NCBI RefSeq assembly: GCF_000196315.1
Contig: NC_014230.1
Location: 1,260,001-1,324,000 of the forward strand
Direction of reading: 5' to 3'
DNA: 64,000 nucleotides
Source of the DNA: Croceibacter atlanticus HTCC2559
GTDB taxonomy: Bacteria; Bacteroidota; Bacteroidia; Flavobacteriales; Flavobacteriaceae
Below are positions 36,710-47,001 of the stretch, piece after piece. Both the position numbers and the translations under genes were made by a program. Under the pieces are notes generated by a model that had not been told where the DNA came from, searched no databases, and saw nothing but the letters and a program-made list of their open reading frames with translations. Positions within the stretch are counted from its first letter, which is position 1; each line of letters begins with the position of its first letter.

Positions 36710-38848
36710 ATGGCACAAAGAGATTTAAAATATACAAGAAATATAGGAATTGCTGCTCATATTGATGCTGGTAAAACAACAACAACAGAGCGTGTTCTTT
36801 TTTATACAGGTGTAAGTCATAAAATTGGAGAAGTACATGATGGTGCTGCTACAATGGACTGGATGGAGCAAGAGCAGGAGCGTGGTATTACCATTACATC
36901 TGCTGCTACAACATGTACTTGGAATTTTCCAAGACATCAAGGGCAAGATCTTCCAGATACAAAGCCTTATCACTTTAATATTATTGATACTCCAGGTCAC
37001 GTAGACTTTACAGTAGAGGTAAACCGTTCATTAAGAGTTCTTGATGGTTTGGTATTCCTTTTTTCAGCAGTTGATGGTGTTGAGCCACAATCTGAAACTA
37101 ACTGGAGATTAGCAGATAACTACAAAGTACCACGTATTGGGTTTGTTAATAAAATGGACCGTCAAGGATCTAACTTCTTGGCAGTTTGTCAGCAGGTACG
37201 TGATATGTTAAAGTCTAACGCTGTGCCAATTGTATTGCCAATTGGTGAAGAGATGGACTTTAAAGGTATTGTAGATTTAGTGTCTAACAAAGCAATTGTA
37301 TGGCACGATGAAACTCAAGGAGCTACTTTCGATGAGATTGAGATTCCTGAGGATATGAAAGAAGAAGTAAAAAAATACAGAGCTGAGCTAATTGAAGCTG
37401 TTGCTGAGTATGATGAGGAGTTAATGGAGAAATTCTTTGAAGATGAAGACTCTATTACAGAAGATGAAGTTCACGCAGCATTGCGTGAAGCGGTAATGGA
37501 TATGGCTATCATACCAATGATATGTGGTTCTGCATTTAAGAATAAAGGTGTACAGTTCTTGTTAGATGGTGTATGTCGTTACTTGCCTTCTCCAGTAGAT
37601 AAGGAAGGTATTGTAGGTGTAAATCCAGATACAGAAAAAGAAGAACTTCGTAAGCCAGATGTTAAGGCGCCATTTGCTGCTTTAGCATTTAAGATTGCTA
37701 CAGATCCTTTCGTAGGACGTTTAGCATTCTTCCGTTCTTATTCAGGACGTTTAGATGCTGGTTCTTATGTATTGAATAACCGTTCTGGTAAAAAAGAACG
37801 TATTTCTAGAATATATCAGATGCACTCTAATAAGCAAAACGCAATCGATTTTATCGAAGCTGGAGATATTGGAGCGGCTGTAGGATTTAAAGATATTAAA
37901 ACAGGTGATACGTTATCTGCAGAAGATGCGCCTATCGTTTTAGAATCTATGGACTTTCCAGATCCTGTAATTGGTATCGCGGTTGAGCCTAAAACTAAGG
38001 CAGATGTTGATAAATTAGGTATGGCTTTAGCTAAATTAGCTGAAGAAGATCCAACATTCCAAGTAAGAACAGATGAGGCTTCAGGTCAAACTGTTATTTC
38101 TGGAATGGGAGAGTTACACCTAGATATTATTGTAGATCGTCTTAAAAGAGAATTTAAGGTAGAAGTAAGTCAAGGTCAGCCTCAGGTAGAGTACAAAGAA
38201 GCTGTTACAAGAGCTAACGAGCACAGAGAGGTTTATAAGAAGCAATCTGGTGGTCGTGGTAAATTTGCTGACATTGTTTTTGAAATGGGTCCTGTAGATT
38301 CAGATTTTGAAGGCGAAGGCTTACAGTTTGTAGATCAAATTAAAGGTGGTCGTATTCCTAAGGAGTTCATACCATCTGTACAAAAAGGATTTACTGAAGC
38401 AATGAAGTCTGGACCACTAGCTGGTTTCCAAATGGATACTTTAAAAGTAACACTTAAAGATGGATCTTTCCACCCTGTGGATTCTGATCAACTTTCTTTT
38501 GAGTTGGCTGCAAAAATGGGTTATAAAGCTGCGTCTAAAGGTGCAGGTTCTGTTATCCTTGAGCCAATTATGAAGCTTGAAGTTATTACTCCAGAAGAAA
38601 ATATGGGTGATATCGTAGGTGACCTTAACCGTCGTCGTGGTCAAGTAAGTGATATGTCTGATAGAGCAGGAGCTAAAGTTGTAAAAGCAACAGTACCATT
38701 ATCTGAAATGTTTGGTTATGTAACTACATTAAGAACATTATCATCTGGTCGTGCTACATCAACTATGGAATTCTCTCACTACGATCAAACACCTTCAAAC
38801 ATATCTGAAGAAGTTATCGCAGCAACTAAAGGAACAGCAAACGACTAA
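36710..38848 (+). CDS. fusA: Elongation factor G
   Basis: EF-G (712 residues) is the GTPase that drives translocation. The P-loop AHIDAGKTT is at 16-24, switch II includes DTPGHVDF, and domains II-V follow, with the domain IV tip region around [10 protein letters not shown] and the C-terminal [14 protein letters not shown]. An insertion of moderate length near [18 protein letters not shown] is typical of this phylum. It lies between rpsG and rpsJ; no tuf gene follows, unlike the E. coli str operon. Confidence 0.98.
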   Translation: MAQRDLKYTRNIGIAAHIDAGKTTTTERVLFYTGVSHKIGEVHDGAATMDWMEQEQERGITITSAATTCTWNFPRHQGQDLPDTKPYHFNIIDTPGHVDFTVEVNRSLRVLDGLVFLFSAVDGVEPQSETNWRLADNYKVPRIGFVNKMDRQGSNFLAVCQQVRDMLKSNAVPIVLPIGEEMDFKGIVDLVSNKAIVWHDETQGATFDEIEIPEDMKEEVKKYRAELIEAVAEYDEELMEKFFEDEDSITEDEVHAALREAVMDMAIIPMICGSAFKNKGVQFLLDGVCRYLPSPVDKEGIVGVNPDTEKEELRKPDVKAPFAALAFKIATDPFVGRLAFFRSYSGRLDAGSYVLNNRSGKKERISRIYQMHSNKQNAIDFIEAGDIGAAVGFKDIKTGDTLSAEDAPIVLESMDFPDPVIGIAVEPKTKADVDKLGMALAKLAEEDPTFQVRTDEASGQTVISGMGELHLDIIVDRLKREFKVEVSQGQPQVEYKEAVTRANEHREVYKKQSGGRGKFADIVFEMGPVDSDFEGEGLQFVDQIKGGRIPKEFIPSVQKGFTEAMKSGPLAGFQMDTLKVTLKDGSFHPVDSDQLSFELAAKMGYKAASKGAGSVILEPIMKLEVITPEENMGDIVGDLNRRRGQVSDMSDRAGAKVVKATVPLSEMFGYVTTLRTLSSGRATSTMEFSHYDQTPSNISEEVIAATKGTAND

Positions 38849-38859
38849 TATCAAGGAAA

Positions 38860-39165
38860 ATGAGTCAGAAAATCAGAATAAAATTAAAGTCTTACGATCA
38901 CAACTTGGTAGATAAATCAGCTGAGAAGATTGTAAAAACGGTAAAAAGTACAGGAGCTGTAGTAACAGGGCCAATTCCTTTACCTACACATAAAAAAATA
39001 TTTACAGTATTGCGTTCACCGCACGTAAATAAAAAGTCTAGAGAGCAATTTCAGTTAAGCTCTTATAAAAGACTGTTAGATATTTATAGCTCTTCATCTA
39101 AAACTATTGATGCTCTTATGAAATTAGAGCTTCCTAGTGGAGTTGAAGTAGAGATAAAAGTTTAA
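38860..39165 (+). CDS. rpsJ: 30S ribosomal protein S10
   Basis: S10 (101 residues) has the family start [18 protein letters not shown] and the central loop [22 protein letters not shown] that contacts 16S rRNA in the 30S head. It also serves in transcription antitermination (NusE) in other bacteria. It follows fusA by 11 bases, which joins the str and S10 operons. A 169-base spacer with several hairpins separates it from rplC. Confidence 0.97.
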   Translation: MSQKIRIKLKSYDHNLVDKSAEKIVKTVKSTGAVVTGPIPLPTHKKIFTVLRSPHVNKKSREQFQLSSYKRLLDIYSSSSKTIDALMKLELPSGVEVEIKV

Positions 39166-39176
39166 CTTTTATGTCA

Positions 39177-39282
39177 AAAGAGTTTGAGTAACTCTTTAAC
39201 ATGTCCCAAGCTTGTTAGCAAGGGAAAAACGGAATCAAAAAAAATCAACAGGGTTGAAGTTTTTTGACCCTGTTGTTTTATT
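39177..39282 (+). promoter_or_regulatory. Structured spacer between rpsJ and rplC, with an internal terminator-like hairpin
   Basis: The 169-base gap holds a hairpin AAAGAGTT/AACTCTTT (39177-39197) and a small CTTG..CAAG stem near 39210. It also has a strong hairpin CAACAGGGT (39246-39254) / ACCCTGTTG (39267-39275) followed by TTTTATT. The last one looks like an intrinsic terminator inside the cluster. It may mark the end of one transcript and the start of another, or be an attenuator that tunes rplC and downstream genes. Confidence 0.6.
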
Positions 39283-39334
39283 AGAAGGAAAGTCCTTCAA
39301 ATTAATAAGTAATAGTAATTTATAATTAATAAAT

Positions 39335-39952
39335 ATGTCTGGGTTAATAGGAAAGAAAATCGGCATGACCAGCATTTTTGACGAAAACGGGAAGAATATT
39401 CCTTGTACTGTCATTCAAGCTGGACCTTGTGTCGTTACCCAAGTCAGAACCTCTGAGGTTGACGGGTACAAAGCTCTTCAACTTGGTTTCGATGACAAGG
39501 CAGATAAACGTGCATCTAATGCGGCTGTAGGCCACTTTAAGAAAGCAGGAACATCGCCTAAGTACAAAGTCGCGGAATTCAAGAAATTTGAAGATGATTT
39601 CAATTTAGGTGACAGTGTAACTGTCGAAATGTTTAAAGAAGGCGAGTTCGTTGATGTTTCCGGTACCTCTAAAGGTAAAGGATTTCAAGGTGTTGTAAAG
39701 CGTCACGGTTTTGGTGGTGTTGGTCAAGCAACTCACGGTCAACATAACCGTTTAAGAGCTCCTGGTTCTATTGGTGCGGCTTCTTACCCTGCAAGAGTTT
39801 TCAAGGGTATGAAAATGGCTGGCCAAATGGGTAACGAGAAAGTTAAAGTTCAAAATTTAAGAGTACTTAAAGTTGTTGCAGACAAAAACCTTATAGTAGT
39901 TAAAGGTGCTGTTCCTGGACACAAGAACTCTTATGTAACGATTCAGAAGTAA
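39335..39952 (+). CDS. rplC: 50S ribosomal protein L3
   Basis: L3 (205 residues) binds near the 3' end of 23S rRNA and reaches the peptidyl-transferase centre. The start [15 protein letters not shown] and the central extension [21 protein letters not shown] are diagnostic. It is the first gene after the structured spacer, and its stop overlaps the rplD start by one base (TAATG), so L3 and L4 are translationally coupled. Confidence 0.98.
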   Translation: MSGLIGKKIGMTSIFDENGKNIPCTVIQAGPCVVTQVRTSEVDGYKALQLGFDDKADKRASNAAVGHFKKAGTSPKYKVAEFKKFEDDFNLGDSVTVEMFKEGEFVDVSGTSKGKGFQGVVKRHGFGGVGQATHGQHNRLRAPGSIGAASYPARVFKGMKMAGQMGNEKVKVQNLRVLKVVADKNLIVVKGAVPGHKNSYVTIQK

Positions 39953-40578
39953 TGGAGATAGCAGTTTTAGATATCAAAGGAAAAGAAATAGGTAGAAAGG
40001 TTACTCTTTCTGACGCTGTTTTCGGTATTGAGCCAAATGAACATGCTGTTTACCTAGATGTAAAGCAACACTTAGCTAACAAGCGTCAAGGTACGCATAA
40101 AGCTAAAGAACGTGCTGAAATCGCTGGTAGTACACGCAAAATCAAGAAACAAAAAGGAACTGGTACAGCACGTGCAGGTAGTATTAAATCTCCTGTATTT
40201 AGAGGTGGTGGACGTATTTTTGGTCCAAGACCAAGAAATTACAGTTTCAAATTAAATAAGAAACAGAAGCAATTAGCGCGTAGATCTGCGTTATCACAAA
40301 AAGCTCAAGACAATGCAATTGTAATTGTTGAGAATTTTTCATTTGACGCTCCAAAGACTAAAAACTATATTGATTTCTTAACTAATTTAGGGATAGAAAA
40401 CAATAAATCGCTGATAGTCTTGGGAGATACAAATAAAAACGTATATTTGTCTTCGCGAAATTTTAAAGGCTCTAATGTCGTAACTGTTTCAGAATTAAAC
40501 ACTTACAAAATAATGAATTCTCAAAGTTTAGTGCTTTTAGAAGGTTCATTAGAAGAAATTGAGTCAAACTTAAGTTAA
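39952..40578 (+). CDS. rplD: 50S ribosomal protein L4
   Basis: L4 (208 residues) lines the exit tunnel of the large subunit. The arginine/lysine-rich loop around [21 protein letters not shown] is clear. In E. coli L4 represses its own S10 operon by binding the leader; whether the spacer before rplC plays that part here is unknown. It overlaps rplC by one base and is followed by rplW after 9 bases. Confidence 0.98.
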   Translation: MEIAVLDIKGKEIGRKVTLSDAVFGIEPNEHAVYLDVKQHLANKRQGTHKAKERAEIAGSTRKIKKQKGTGTARAGSIKSPVFRGGGRIFGPRPRNYSFKLNKKQKQLARRSALSQKAQDNAIVIVENFSFDAPKTKNYIDFLTNLGIENNKSLIVLGDTNKNVYLSSRNFKGSNVVTVSELNTYKIMNSQSLVLLEGSLEEIESNLS

Positions 40579-40587
40579 ACAATCGTC

Positions 40588-40878
40588 ATGAGCATCTTGA
40601 TAAAACCAATTATTACAGAAAAGGCGACCCGTTTAAGTGAGCTAGAAAATAGCTTTACTTTTGAGGTTGCTAAGACGGCAAACAGAATCCAGATTAAGGA
40701 AGCTGTTGAAAGTACTTATGGCGTTAATGTAGACCAAGTAAGAACTTTAAATGTACGTCCAGACCGCAGAACGCGATATACCAAAACTGGTATCGTGACT
40801 GGTAAAACTTCAGCTTATAAAAAAGCAGTAGTTAAGGTTGCAGACGGAGATACAATAGATTTATATAGCAATCTTTAA
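40588..40878 (+). CDS. rplW: 50S ribosomal protein L23
   Basis: L23 (96 residues) sits at the tunnel exit and docks trigger factor and SRP. Family features are the start MSILIKPIITEKATRLSE and the segment VDQVRTLNVRPDRRTRYTK. It is full length and lies in the usual order between rplD and rplB. Confidence 0.97.
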   Translation: MSILIKPIITEKATRLSELENSFTFEVAKTANRIQIKEAVESTYGVNVDQVRTLNVRPDRRTRYTKTGIVTGKTSAYKKAVVKVADGDTIDLYSNL

Positions 40879-40887
40879 GACTAAAAA

Positions 40888-41727
40888 ATGTCAGTAAGAA
40901 AATTAAAACCAATAACACCAGGACAGCGTTTTAGAGTTGTTAACGGAAATGATGCCGTAACAACTGATAAGCCGGAAAAAAGCCTTTTGGCTCCGAGAAA
41001 AAGATCTGGTGGTAGAAACAATTCTGGTCGTATGACCATGCGTTACCGTGGTGGTGGTGCAAAAAGACGTTACCGTATCATTGATTTTAAACGTAATAAG
41101 TTTGATCAAGCTGGTACAGTAGAATCAATTCAGTATGACCCTAACAGAACAGCATTTATTGCTTTGTTGAGTTATGCAGATGGTGAGAAAAGATATATCA
41201 TTGCGCAAAACGGACTAGAAGTTGGGCAAGAGGTAATTTCAAGTCAAGATTTCTTGGCTCCAGAAATTGGAAACTCTATGCCGTTATCTTCAATTCCTTT
41301 AGGTACTGTAATTTCTTGTATAGAATTACATCCTGGTCAAGGAGCTGTTATGGCTCGTAGTGCTGGTACTTTTGCTCAGTTAATGGCAAGAGATGGTAAG
41401 TATGCAACTGTTAAGTTGCCATCTGGAGAGGTTAGAATGATTTTGTCTGTTTGTAAAGCTACAATAGGAGCGGTATCTAACTCTGATCATCAGTTAATTG
41501 TATCTGGTAAAGCAGGTCGTTCAAGATGGTTGGGTAGAAGACCAAGAACTCGTCCAGTAGTGATGAACCCAGTTGATCACCCAATGGGTGGTGGTGAAGG
41601 TAAATCTTCTGGAGGACACCCAAGATCACGTAATGGTATACCTGCAAAAGGCTATAAGACACGTTACAAGAAGAAAGCGAGTAACAGATTTATCGTTGAA
41701 CGCAGAAAAACTAGAAAGAAAAAATAA
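40888..41727 (+). CDS. rplB: 50S ribosomal protein L2
   Basis: L2 (279 residues) is needed for subunit association and peptidyl transfer. The oligomer-binding core (about 40-130) and the C-terminal domain with the conserved [19 protein letters not shown] stretch, including the key histidine of the DHPMGG motif, are present. It ends in a basic tail RKTRKKK and is followed by rpsS after 3 bases. Confidence 0.98.
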   Translation: MSVRKLKPITPGQRFRVVNGNDAVTTDKPEKSLLAPRKRSGGRNNSGRMTMRYRGGGAKRRYRIIDFKRNKFDQAGTVESIQYDPNRTAFIALLSYADGEKRYIIAQNGLEVGQEVISSQDFLAPEIGNSMPLSSIPLGTVISCIELHPGQGAVMARSAGTFAQLMARDGKYATVKLPSGEVRMILSVCKATIGAVSNSDHQLIVSGKAGRSRWLGRRPRTRPVVMNPVDHPMGGGEGKSSGGHPRSRNGIPAKGYKTRYKKKASNRFIVERRKTRKKK

Positions 41728-41730
41728 GAT

Positions 41731-42009
41731 ATGGCACGTTCATTAAAAAAAGGACCTTACGTTCACTATAAATTAGAGAGAAAGGTAGCTCAAAATGTGG
41801 ATAGCGGTAAAAAGACAGTTATTAAGACTTGGTCTAGAGCCTCTATGATAACTCCAGATTTTGTAGGACAAACTATAGGAGTACATAATGGGAAGCAATT
41901 TATACCTGTTTATGTTACTGAGAATATGGTAGGTCATAAGCTTGGAGAATTTTCACCAACACGTTCTTTTAGAGGACACGTAGGTGCGAAAAATAAAGGA
42001 AAAAAATAA
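41731..42009 (+). CDS. rpsS: 30S ribosomal protein S19
   Basis: S19 (92 residues) pairs with S13 in the 30S head. It starts [15 protein letters not shown] and has the conserved [22 protein letters not shown] block and [13 protein letters not shown] near the end. It has normal length and the canonical gene order rplB-rpsS-rplV. Confidence 0.98.
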   Translation: MARSLKKGPYVHYKLERKVAQNVDSGKKTVIKTWSRASMITPDFVGQTIGVHNGKQFIPVYVTENMVGHKLGEFSPTRSFRGHVGAKNKGKK

Positions 42010-42015
42010 TAGGCT

Positions 42016-42423
42016 ATGGGAGTTCGTAAAAGAGAAAGAGCAGAGCAAATGAAAGAGGCTAAGAAAAGCTTAGCTATTGCAAAGTTGAATAACTGCCCTA
42101 CATCACCTCGTAAAATGAGAATCGTTGCAGATTTAGTTAGAGGTAAAGATGTAGAACAAGCACTATATATTTTGAAGTTTAACAGTAAGGAAGCTTCAAG
42201 AAGATTAGAGAAATTATTACTTTCTGCCATTTCAAATTGGCAAGCAAAGAATGAGGATGCTAGTGTAGAAGAGGCTGAGTTATTTGTACAAGAGATTAGA
42301 GTGGATGGTGGTAGTATGTTAAAAAGACTACGTCCAGCACCACAAGGTCGTGCACATAGAATAAGAAAACGCTCAAACCACGTTACAATGGTTGTAGGAG
42401 CTAAAAATAATACACAAAGCTAA
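42016..42423 (+). CDS. rplV: 50S ribosomal protein L22
   Basis: L22 (135 residues) reaches into the exit tunnel through a beta-hairpin. The conserved [21 protein letters not shown] helix and the hairpin end [15 protein letters not shown] are visible. The N-terminus [14 protein letters not shown] is somewhat extended compared with many bacteria. It is followed by rpsC after 7 bases. Confidence 0.97.
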   Translation: MGVRKRERAEQMKEAKKSLAIAKLNNCPTSPRKMRIVADLVRGKDVEQALYILKFNSKEASRRLEKLLLSAISNWQAKNEDASVEEAELFVQEIRVDGGSMLKRLRPAPQGRAHRIRKRSNHVTMVVGAKNNTQS

Positions 42424-42430
42424 GTTAGAT

Positions 42431-43141
42431 ATGGGACAGAAAACAAATCCAATCGGTAATAGACTTGGTATCATTAGAGGTTGGGAATCCAACTGGTACG
42501 GAGGAAATGACTACGGTGATAAACTTGCCGAAGACGATAAGATTAGAAAGTACATCCATGCACGTCTTTCTAAAGCTAGTGTGTCAAGAGTAATTATTGA
42601 GCGTACGCTTAAACTTGTAACCGTTACTATCACTACTGCTAGACCTGGTATTATTATCGGTAAAGGTGGTCAAGAGGTAGACAAGTTAAAAGAAGAGCTT
42701 AAGAAATTAACTGGTAAAGAAGTACAGATTAATATCTTTGAGATTAAAAGACCTGAGTTAGATGCTCATCTTGTTGGAGCTAGTGTTGCTAGACAAGTTG
42801 AAAACAGAATCTCTTACCGTCGTGCAATCAAGATGGCTATTGCGGCTGCAATGCGAATGAATGCAGAAGGTATTAAGATCCAGATTGCAGGACGTCTTAA
42901 CGGAGCTGAAATGGCACGTGTAGAGTCTTATAAAGAAGGACGTATTCCTTTATCTACTTTTAGAGCCGATATTGACTATGCTTTAGTTGAAGCTCAAACT
43001 ACTTATGGTAAGTTGGGTATTAAAGTATGGATCATGAAAGGTGAAGTTTACGGAAAGAGAGAGCTTTCTCCATTAGTAGGCCTTGAAAAGCAAGGTGGTA
43101 AATCTGGTGGTCAAAGAGGAAAATCTCGTCGTAGAAAATAA
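42431..43141 (+). CDS. rpsC: 30S ribosomal protein S3
   Basis: S3 (236 residues) guards the mRNA entry tunnel. It starts [18 protein letters not shown]. The KH domain motif [13 protein letters not shown] is near 76-88, and the C-terminal domain contains RLNGAEMAR and [15 protein letters not shown]. The tail is rich in Lys/Arg/Gly. It has the canonical position before rplP. Confidence 0.98.
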   Translation: MGQKTNPIGNRLGIIRGWESNWYGGNDYGDKLAEDDKIRKYIHARLSKASVSRVIIERTLKLVTVTITTARPGIIIGKGGQEVDKLKEELKKLTGKEVQINIFEIKRPELDAHLVGASVARQVENRISYRRAIKMAIAAAMRMNAEGIKIQIAGRLNGAEMARVESYKEGRIPLSTFRADIDYALVEAQTTYGKLGIKVWIMKGEVYGKRELSPLVGLEKQGGKSGGQRGKSRRRK

Positions 43142-43161
43142 TTATTTTAAAGTAAAGAGCA

Positions 43162-43587
43162 ATGTTACAGCCTAAAAGAACAAAATACCGCAAGCAGCAA
43201 AAGGGTCGTATGAAGGGCTTAGCCCAAAGAGGACACAGATTGTCAAGTGGTACATTTGGATTAAAGTCTTTAGACTCAAGCTTCATCACAGCTAGACAGA
43301 TTGAGGCGGCACGTATTGCAGCTACTCGTTATATGAAAAGAGAAGGTTCTATCTGGATTATGATATTCCCAGATAAGCCAATAACTAAAAAACCTCTTGA
43401 AGTACGTATGGGTAAAGGTAAAGGTGCAGTTGAATATTGGGCAGCAGTAGTAAAACCTGGTAGAATCATGTTTGAACTTGGTGGTGTTAATATGGAAACA
43501 GCAAAAGAGGCATTACGTCTTGCTGCACAGAAACTTCCAGTAAGAACAAAGTTTATTGTCTCTAGAGATTACGATTATAAAGACTAA
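43162..43587 (+). CDS. rplP: 50S ribosomal protein L16
   Basis: L16 (141 residues) organises the A-site side of the large subunit. It starts [16 protein letters not shown], and the segment [25 protein letters not shown] and the arginine-bearing [12 protein letters not shown] are typical. The arginine hydroxylated in E. coli L16 corresponds to the [12 protein letters not shown] region here, but no modification can be inferred. Confidence 0.98.
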   Translation: MLQPKRTKYRKQQKGRMKGLAQRGHRLSSGTFGLKSLDSSFITARQIEAARIAATRYMKREGSIWIMIFPDKPITKKPLEVRMGKGKGAVEYWAAVVKPGRIMFELGGVNMETAKEALRLAAQKLPVRTKFIVSRDYDYKD

Positions 43588-43590
43588 GTT

Positions 43591-43794
43591 ATGAGCGTTA
43601 TGAAACAACCACAAGTAAGAGAAGCTTCAACAGAAGAGCTACAAGAAGAACTTGTAAAGTCTAAGAAAGCATATTCAGAATTAAGAATGGCGCATAGCCT
43701 TTCTCCTCTGGAAAACCCTATGCAGTTAAGAAGTATGAGAAAGTCTATTGCAAGAATTGCAACAGAGTTAACAAAAAGAGAACTAAACGCTTAA
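43591..43794 (+). CDS. rpmC: 50S ribosomal protein L29
   Basis: L29 (67 residues from the first ATG) is a two-helix protein at the tunnel exit. The family signature [17 protein letters not shown] is at the C-terminus. A second ATG three codons in (43600, MKQPQVRE) matches the usual length better and may be the real start. It lies between rplP (3 bases) and rpsQ (5 bases). Confidence 0.96.
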   Translation: MSVMKQPQVREASTEELQEELVKSKKAYSELRMAHSLSPLENPMQLRSMRKSIARIATELTKRELNA

Positions 43795-43799
43795 TTCTG

Positions 43800-44063
43800 A
43801 TGGAAATGGAAAAAAGAAATTTAAGAAAAGAGCGTGTTGGTGTTGTTACAAGTAATAAGATGCAGAAATCTATAGTGGTTTCTGAAATTAAGAAAGTAAA
43901 ACACCCTATGTACGGAAAATTCGTTTTAAAAACGAAAAAGTATGTAGCGCACGACGAAACAAACGATTGCAACGAAGGTGATACTGTAAGAATTATGGAA
44001 ACTCGCCCAATGAGCAAATCGAAATGTTGGAGATTAGTAGAAATCATTGAAAGAGCTAAATAA
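43800..44063 (+). CDS. rpsQ: 30S ribosomal protein S17
   Basis: S17 (87 residues) is an OB-fold protein binding the 5' domain of 16S rRNA. The features are [19 protein letters not shown] and the later [20 protein letters not shown] second ATG two codons into the frame (MEKRNL) is an alternative start. The stop codon overlaps the ATG of rplN by one base. Confidence 0.97.
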   Translation: MEMEKRNLRKERVGVVTSNKMQKSIVVSEIKKVKHPMYGKFVLKTKKYVAHDETNDCNEGDTVRIMETRPMSKSKCWRLVEIIERAK

Positions 44064-44431
44064 TGTTACAACAAGAATCTAGATTAAGAGTAGCAGACAA
44101 TACAGGAGCAAAAGAAGTTTTGACTATCCGTGTATTGGGAGGTACCAAACGCAGATATGCGTCTGTAGGAGATAAAATTGTTGTCAGTGTAAAAGAGGCA
44201 ACACCAAACGGTGGAATTAAAAAAGGTGCCGTTTCTACAGCAGTAGTTGTACGTACTAAGAAAGAAGTTCGTAGACCAGACGGTTCATATATCCGTTTTG
44301 ATGACAATGCATGTGTATTGTTGAATCCTACTGGTGAGATGAGAGGAACACGTGTCTTTGGACCTGTTGCTAGAGAACTTCGTGATAAGCAGTTCATGAA
44401 AATTGTATCACTAGCGCCAGAGGTGCTGTAA
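44063..44431 (+). CDS. rplN: 50S ribosomal protein L14
   Basis: L14 (122 residues) bridges the two subunits. The start [19 protein letters not shown] and the end [20 protein letters not shown] are textbook. It overlaps rpsQ by one base, marking the S10-to-spc junction as continuous here. Confidence 0.98.
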   Translation: MLQQESRLRVADNTGAKEVLTIRVLGGTKRRYASVGDKIVVSVKEATPNGGIKKGAVSTAVVVRTKKEVRRPDGSYIRFDDNACVLLNPTGEMRGTRVFGPVARELRDKQFMKIVSLAPEVL

Positions 44432-44443
44432 TTGAAACAAAAG

Positions 44444-44758
44444 ATGGCAACAAAGTTGAAAATAAAAGTAGGAGACACTGTAAGAGTAATTGCTGGTGCA
44501 AGCAAAGGACAGGAAGGAAAAATCCAGAAAGTTCTTGTTGAAAAAAACAAAGCAATTGTTGAAGGTGTTAACCTTGTAAAGAAACACGAGAAGCCTAGTG
44601 CATCTAGTCCTCAAGGTGGTATCAAAGAAAAAGAAGCAGCTATTCATATCTCTAATCTGTCATTAATAGACGGTAATGGAAAAACTACACGTGTAGGATA
44701 TAGAATGGAAGATGGTAAAAAAGTAAGGTTTGCAAAAACCACAAACGACACTATTTAG
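44444..44758 (+). CDS. rplX: 50S ribosomal protein L24
   Basis: L24 (104 residues) is an assembly initiator with a KOW motif ([20 protein letters not shown]). I choose the ATG of MATKLKIK rather than an in-frame TTG 12 bases upstream, which directly abuts the rplN stop and adds four residues. The end is followed after 2 bases by rplE. In E. coli the S8 repressor site lies in this junction; here the gap is too small for one. Confidence 0.96.
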   Translation: MATKLKIKVGDTVRVIAGASKGQEGKIQKVLVEKNKAIVEGVNLVKKHEKPSASSPQGGIKEKEAAIHISNLSLIDGNGKTTRVGYRMEDGKKVRFAKTTNDTI

Positions 44759-44760
44759 TT

Positions 44761-45312
44761 ATGAGTTACGTACCGAGACTAAAAACAGAATATAATGAGC
44801 GCGTTATCGCTGCTCTTAAGGAAGAGTTTAGCTATGGCAATATCATGGAAGTGCCAAAACTTACTAAGATAGTTGTAAGTAGAGGTGTTGGTGGAGCAGT
44901 AGCTGACAAAAAGTTAATTGATCATGCAATTGATGAATTAACTGCAATAACTGGTCAAAAAGCAGTATCTACTATATCTAAAAAGGATGTCGCTAACTTT
45001 AAACTACGTAAGGGAATGCCTATTGGTGTTAAAGTTACGTTGAGAGGTGAGCGTATGTATGAATTTTTAGACCGTTTTATAACTTCTGCACTTCCACGTG
45101 TTAGAGATTTTAACGGAATTAAAGCTACAGGTTTTGATGGTAGAGGTAACTACAATTTAGGAGTTACAGAGCAGATTATTTTTCCAGAAATAGATATTGA
45201 TAAGGTAAATAAAATTGCAGGTATGGATATTACATTCGTTACAACTGCAAATACAGACAAAGAAGCAAAATCATTGTTAGTAGAATTAGGTTTACCTTTT
45301 AAAAAGAATTAA
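44761..45312 (+). CDS. rplE: 50S ribosomal protein L5
   Basis: L5 (183 residues) binds 5S rRNA and the P-site tRNA. Typical segments are the [15 protein letters not shown] strand, the [16 protein letters not shown] block and the ending [14 protein letters not shown]. It has normal length and lies 2 bases before rpsN. Confidence 0.98.
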   Translation: MSYVPRLKTEYNERVIAALKEEFSYGNIMEVPKLTKIVVSRGVGGAVADKKLIDHAIDELTAITGQKAVSTISKKDVANFKLRKGMPIGVKVTLRGERMYEFLDRFITSALPRVRDFNGIKATGFDGRGNYNLGVTEQIIFPEIDIDKVNKIAGMDITFVTTANTDKEAKSLLVELGLPFKKN

Positions 45313-45314
45313 TT

Positions 45315-45584
45315 ATGGCTAAAGAATCAATGAAAGCACGCGAAAGAAAGCGTGAAAAGATGGTAGAAAAGTATGCAGAAAAGCGCAAGGCTCTTAAAGA
45401 AGCTGGAGATTATGATGCATTACAAAAATTACCTAAAGATGCCTCACCTGTTCGTTTACACAATCGTTGTAAAATTACAGGAAGACCTAAGGGTTATATG
45501 AGACAATTTGGTCTTTCACGTGTAATGTTTCGTGAAATGGCAAATAAAGGTTTAATTCCAGGTGTTAAAAAAGCATCTTGGTAA
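45315..45584 (+). CDS. rpsN: 30S ribosomal protein S14, zinc-free form
   Basis: S14 (89 residues) is of the longer type without the CxxC..CxxC zinc ribbon. It has one cysteine only, in [17 protein letters not shown], and ends [12 protein letters not shown] folded 77-base spacer separates it from rpsH. Confidence 0.97.
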   Translation: MAKESMKARERKREKMVEKYAEKRKALKEAGDYDALQKLPKDASPVRLHNRCKITGRPKGYMRQFGLSRVMFREMANKGLIPGVKKASW

Positions 45585-45610
45585 TTCCTGCAAAAGCAGA
45601 AAAATTATAT

Positions 45611-45654
45611 AAATTGGTGGAAGGTTCTATTTAAGAAAACCATCACCGCAATTT
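45611..45654 (+). promoter_or_regulatory. Candidate regulatory hairpin before rpsH
   Basis: Three nested helices can form: AAATT/AATTT (45611-45615 with 45650-45654), GGTG/CACC (45616-45619 with 45644-45647) and GGTT/AACC (45623-45626 with 45638-45641), with small internal loops between. The element ends 7 bases before the rpsH start. Because S8 represses its own operon in E. coli by binding a helix with an internal loop, an S8 site is a reasonable but unproven reading. Confidence 0.45.
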
Positions 45655-45661
45655 CATACAG

Positions 45662-46060
45662 ATGAATACAGACGTAATCGCAGATTACCTTACAAGAATT
45701 AGAAATGCAAATGCTGCAAACCATCGTGTTGTAGAAATTCCTGCATCTAATCTTAAGAAAGAAATTACAAAAATTCTTTTTGATCAAGGTTTTATCCTTA
45801 GTTATAAGTTTGAAGATACAACTGCTCAAGGTAGTATTAAGATAGCTTTAAAATATGACAAGGTTACTAAAGAACCAGTTATTAAAAAGATTCAAAGAAT
45901 TAGTAAACCAGGTTTACGTAAGTACGCAGGTTCACAAGAAGTTCCTAGAATCCTTAACGGATTAGGAGTTGCTATTGTCTCTACATCTCATGGTGTAATG
46001 ACAGACAAACAAGCTCGTAAGGAGAATGTTGGTGGTGAAGTACTTTGCTACGTATACTAA
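45662..46060 (+). CDS. rpsH: 30S ribosomal protein S8
   Basis: S8 (132 residues) binds the central domain of 16S rRNA and is the spc-operon repressor in E. coli. It starts [16 protein letters not shown] and has the C-terminal signature [23 protein letters not shown] in the variant [10 protein letters not shown]. It is preceded by a 77-base spacer that can fold and is followed by rplF. Confidence 0.98.
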   Translation: MNTDVIADYLTRIRNANAANHRVVEIPASNLKKEITKILFDQGFILSYKFEDTTAQGSIKIALKYDKVTKEPVIKKIQRISKPGLRKYAGSQEVPRILNGLGVAIVSTSHGVMTDKQARKENVGGEVLCYVY

Positions 46061-46089
46061 GTTAATAATACCAATTAAAAGGTAAAACA

Positions 46090-46632
46090 ATGTCAAGAAT
46101 AGGTAACAGTCCAGTGACGATCCCAGATGGCGTAACCGTTAGCTTAAATGATAACGTAATTACAGTTAAAGGAAAGTTAGGCGAGCTCCATCAAGAGATT
46201 AAGGATATCAATGTAAAAGTTGAGGATAACGAAGTTATCTTGGAGCGTCCTTCAGAATTAAAAGACCATAAATCTAAACACGGTTTATATCGTGCTTTAA
46301 TTCAGAATATGGTTGAAGGTGTATCACAAGGGTTCACTAAAAAATTAGAATTGGTTGGTGTAGGTTATAGAGCCTCAAACCAAGGTCAAAAGCTTGATTT
46401 AGCAATTGGTTTCTCTCACAATATTGTGTTAGACCTTGCTCCAGAAATTAAAGTTGAGACAGTATCTGAGAAAGGTAAAAACCCAATAGTGATTTTAACA
46501 TCTTTCGACAAACAATTAGTAGGACAAGTTGCGGCTAAGATCCGTGCGTTCCGTAAGCCAGAACCTTATAAAGGAAAAGGTATTAAGTTTGTAGGAGAAC
46601 AAATAAGAAGAAAAGCAGGTAAGTCTGCATAA
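46090..46632 (+). CDS. rplF: 50S ribosomal protein L6
   Basis: L6 (180 residues) consists of two similar domains and lies near the factor-binding site. The start MSRIGNSPVTIPDGVTV and the C-terminal FRKPEPYKGKGIKF motif are diagnostic. It has normal length and spc-operon order. Confidence 0.98.
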   Translation: MSRIGNSPVTIPDGVTVSLNDNVITVKGKLGELHQEIKDINVKVEDNEVILERPSELKDHKSKHGLYRALIQNMVEGVSQGFTKKLELVGVGYRASNQGQKLDLAIGFSHNIVLDLAPEIKVETVSEKGKNPIVILTSFDKQLVGQVAAKIRAFRKPEPYKGKGIKFVGEQIRRKAGKSA

Positions 46633-46644
46633 TTATTCAGTATT

Positions 46645-46998
46645 ATGGCATTTTCAAGAGAAACAAGAAGACTTAGAATTAGAAGAAGAATACGCAAAAA
46701 TTTAAGCGGTACACCTAGCCGTCCAAGATTAGCAGTATTTAGAAGCAATAAAGAAATTTACGCTCAAATTATTGATGATGTAAATGAAACTACTTTAGCT
46801 TCAGCTTCTTCTAGAGATAAAGAAGTTAACGCAGAAGGCACCGGTATGGAGGTTGCTGCTGCAGTAGGAAAAGCAATTGCAGAGAAAGCTACAAAAGCTG
46901 GTATCGAAGCAGTTGCATTTGATAGAGGTGGTTACTTATACCACGGTAGAGTTAAATCATTAGCAGACGGTGCACGCGAAGCCGGACTTAAATTCTAA
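46645..46998 (+). CDS. rplR: 50S ribosomal protein L18
   Basis: L18 (117 residues) binds 5S rRNA with L5. It has the basic N-terminus [16 protein letters not shown], the [19 protein letters not shown] strand, and ends [23 protein letters not shown]. It is followed by rpsE after 3 bases. Confidence 0.98.
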   Translation: MAFSRETRRLRIRRRIRKNLSGTPSRPRLAVFRSNKEIYAQIIDDVNETTLASASSRDKEVNAEGTGMEVAAAVGKAIAEKATKAGIEAVAFDRGGYLYHGRVKSLADGAREAGLKF

Positions 46999-47001
46999 AT
47001 T

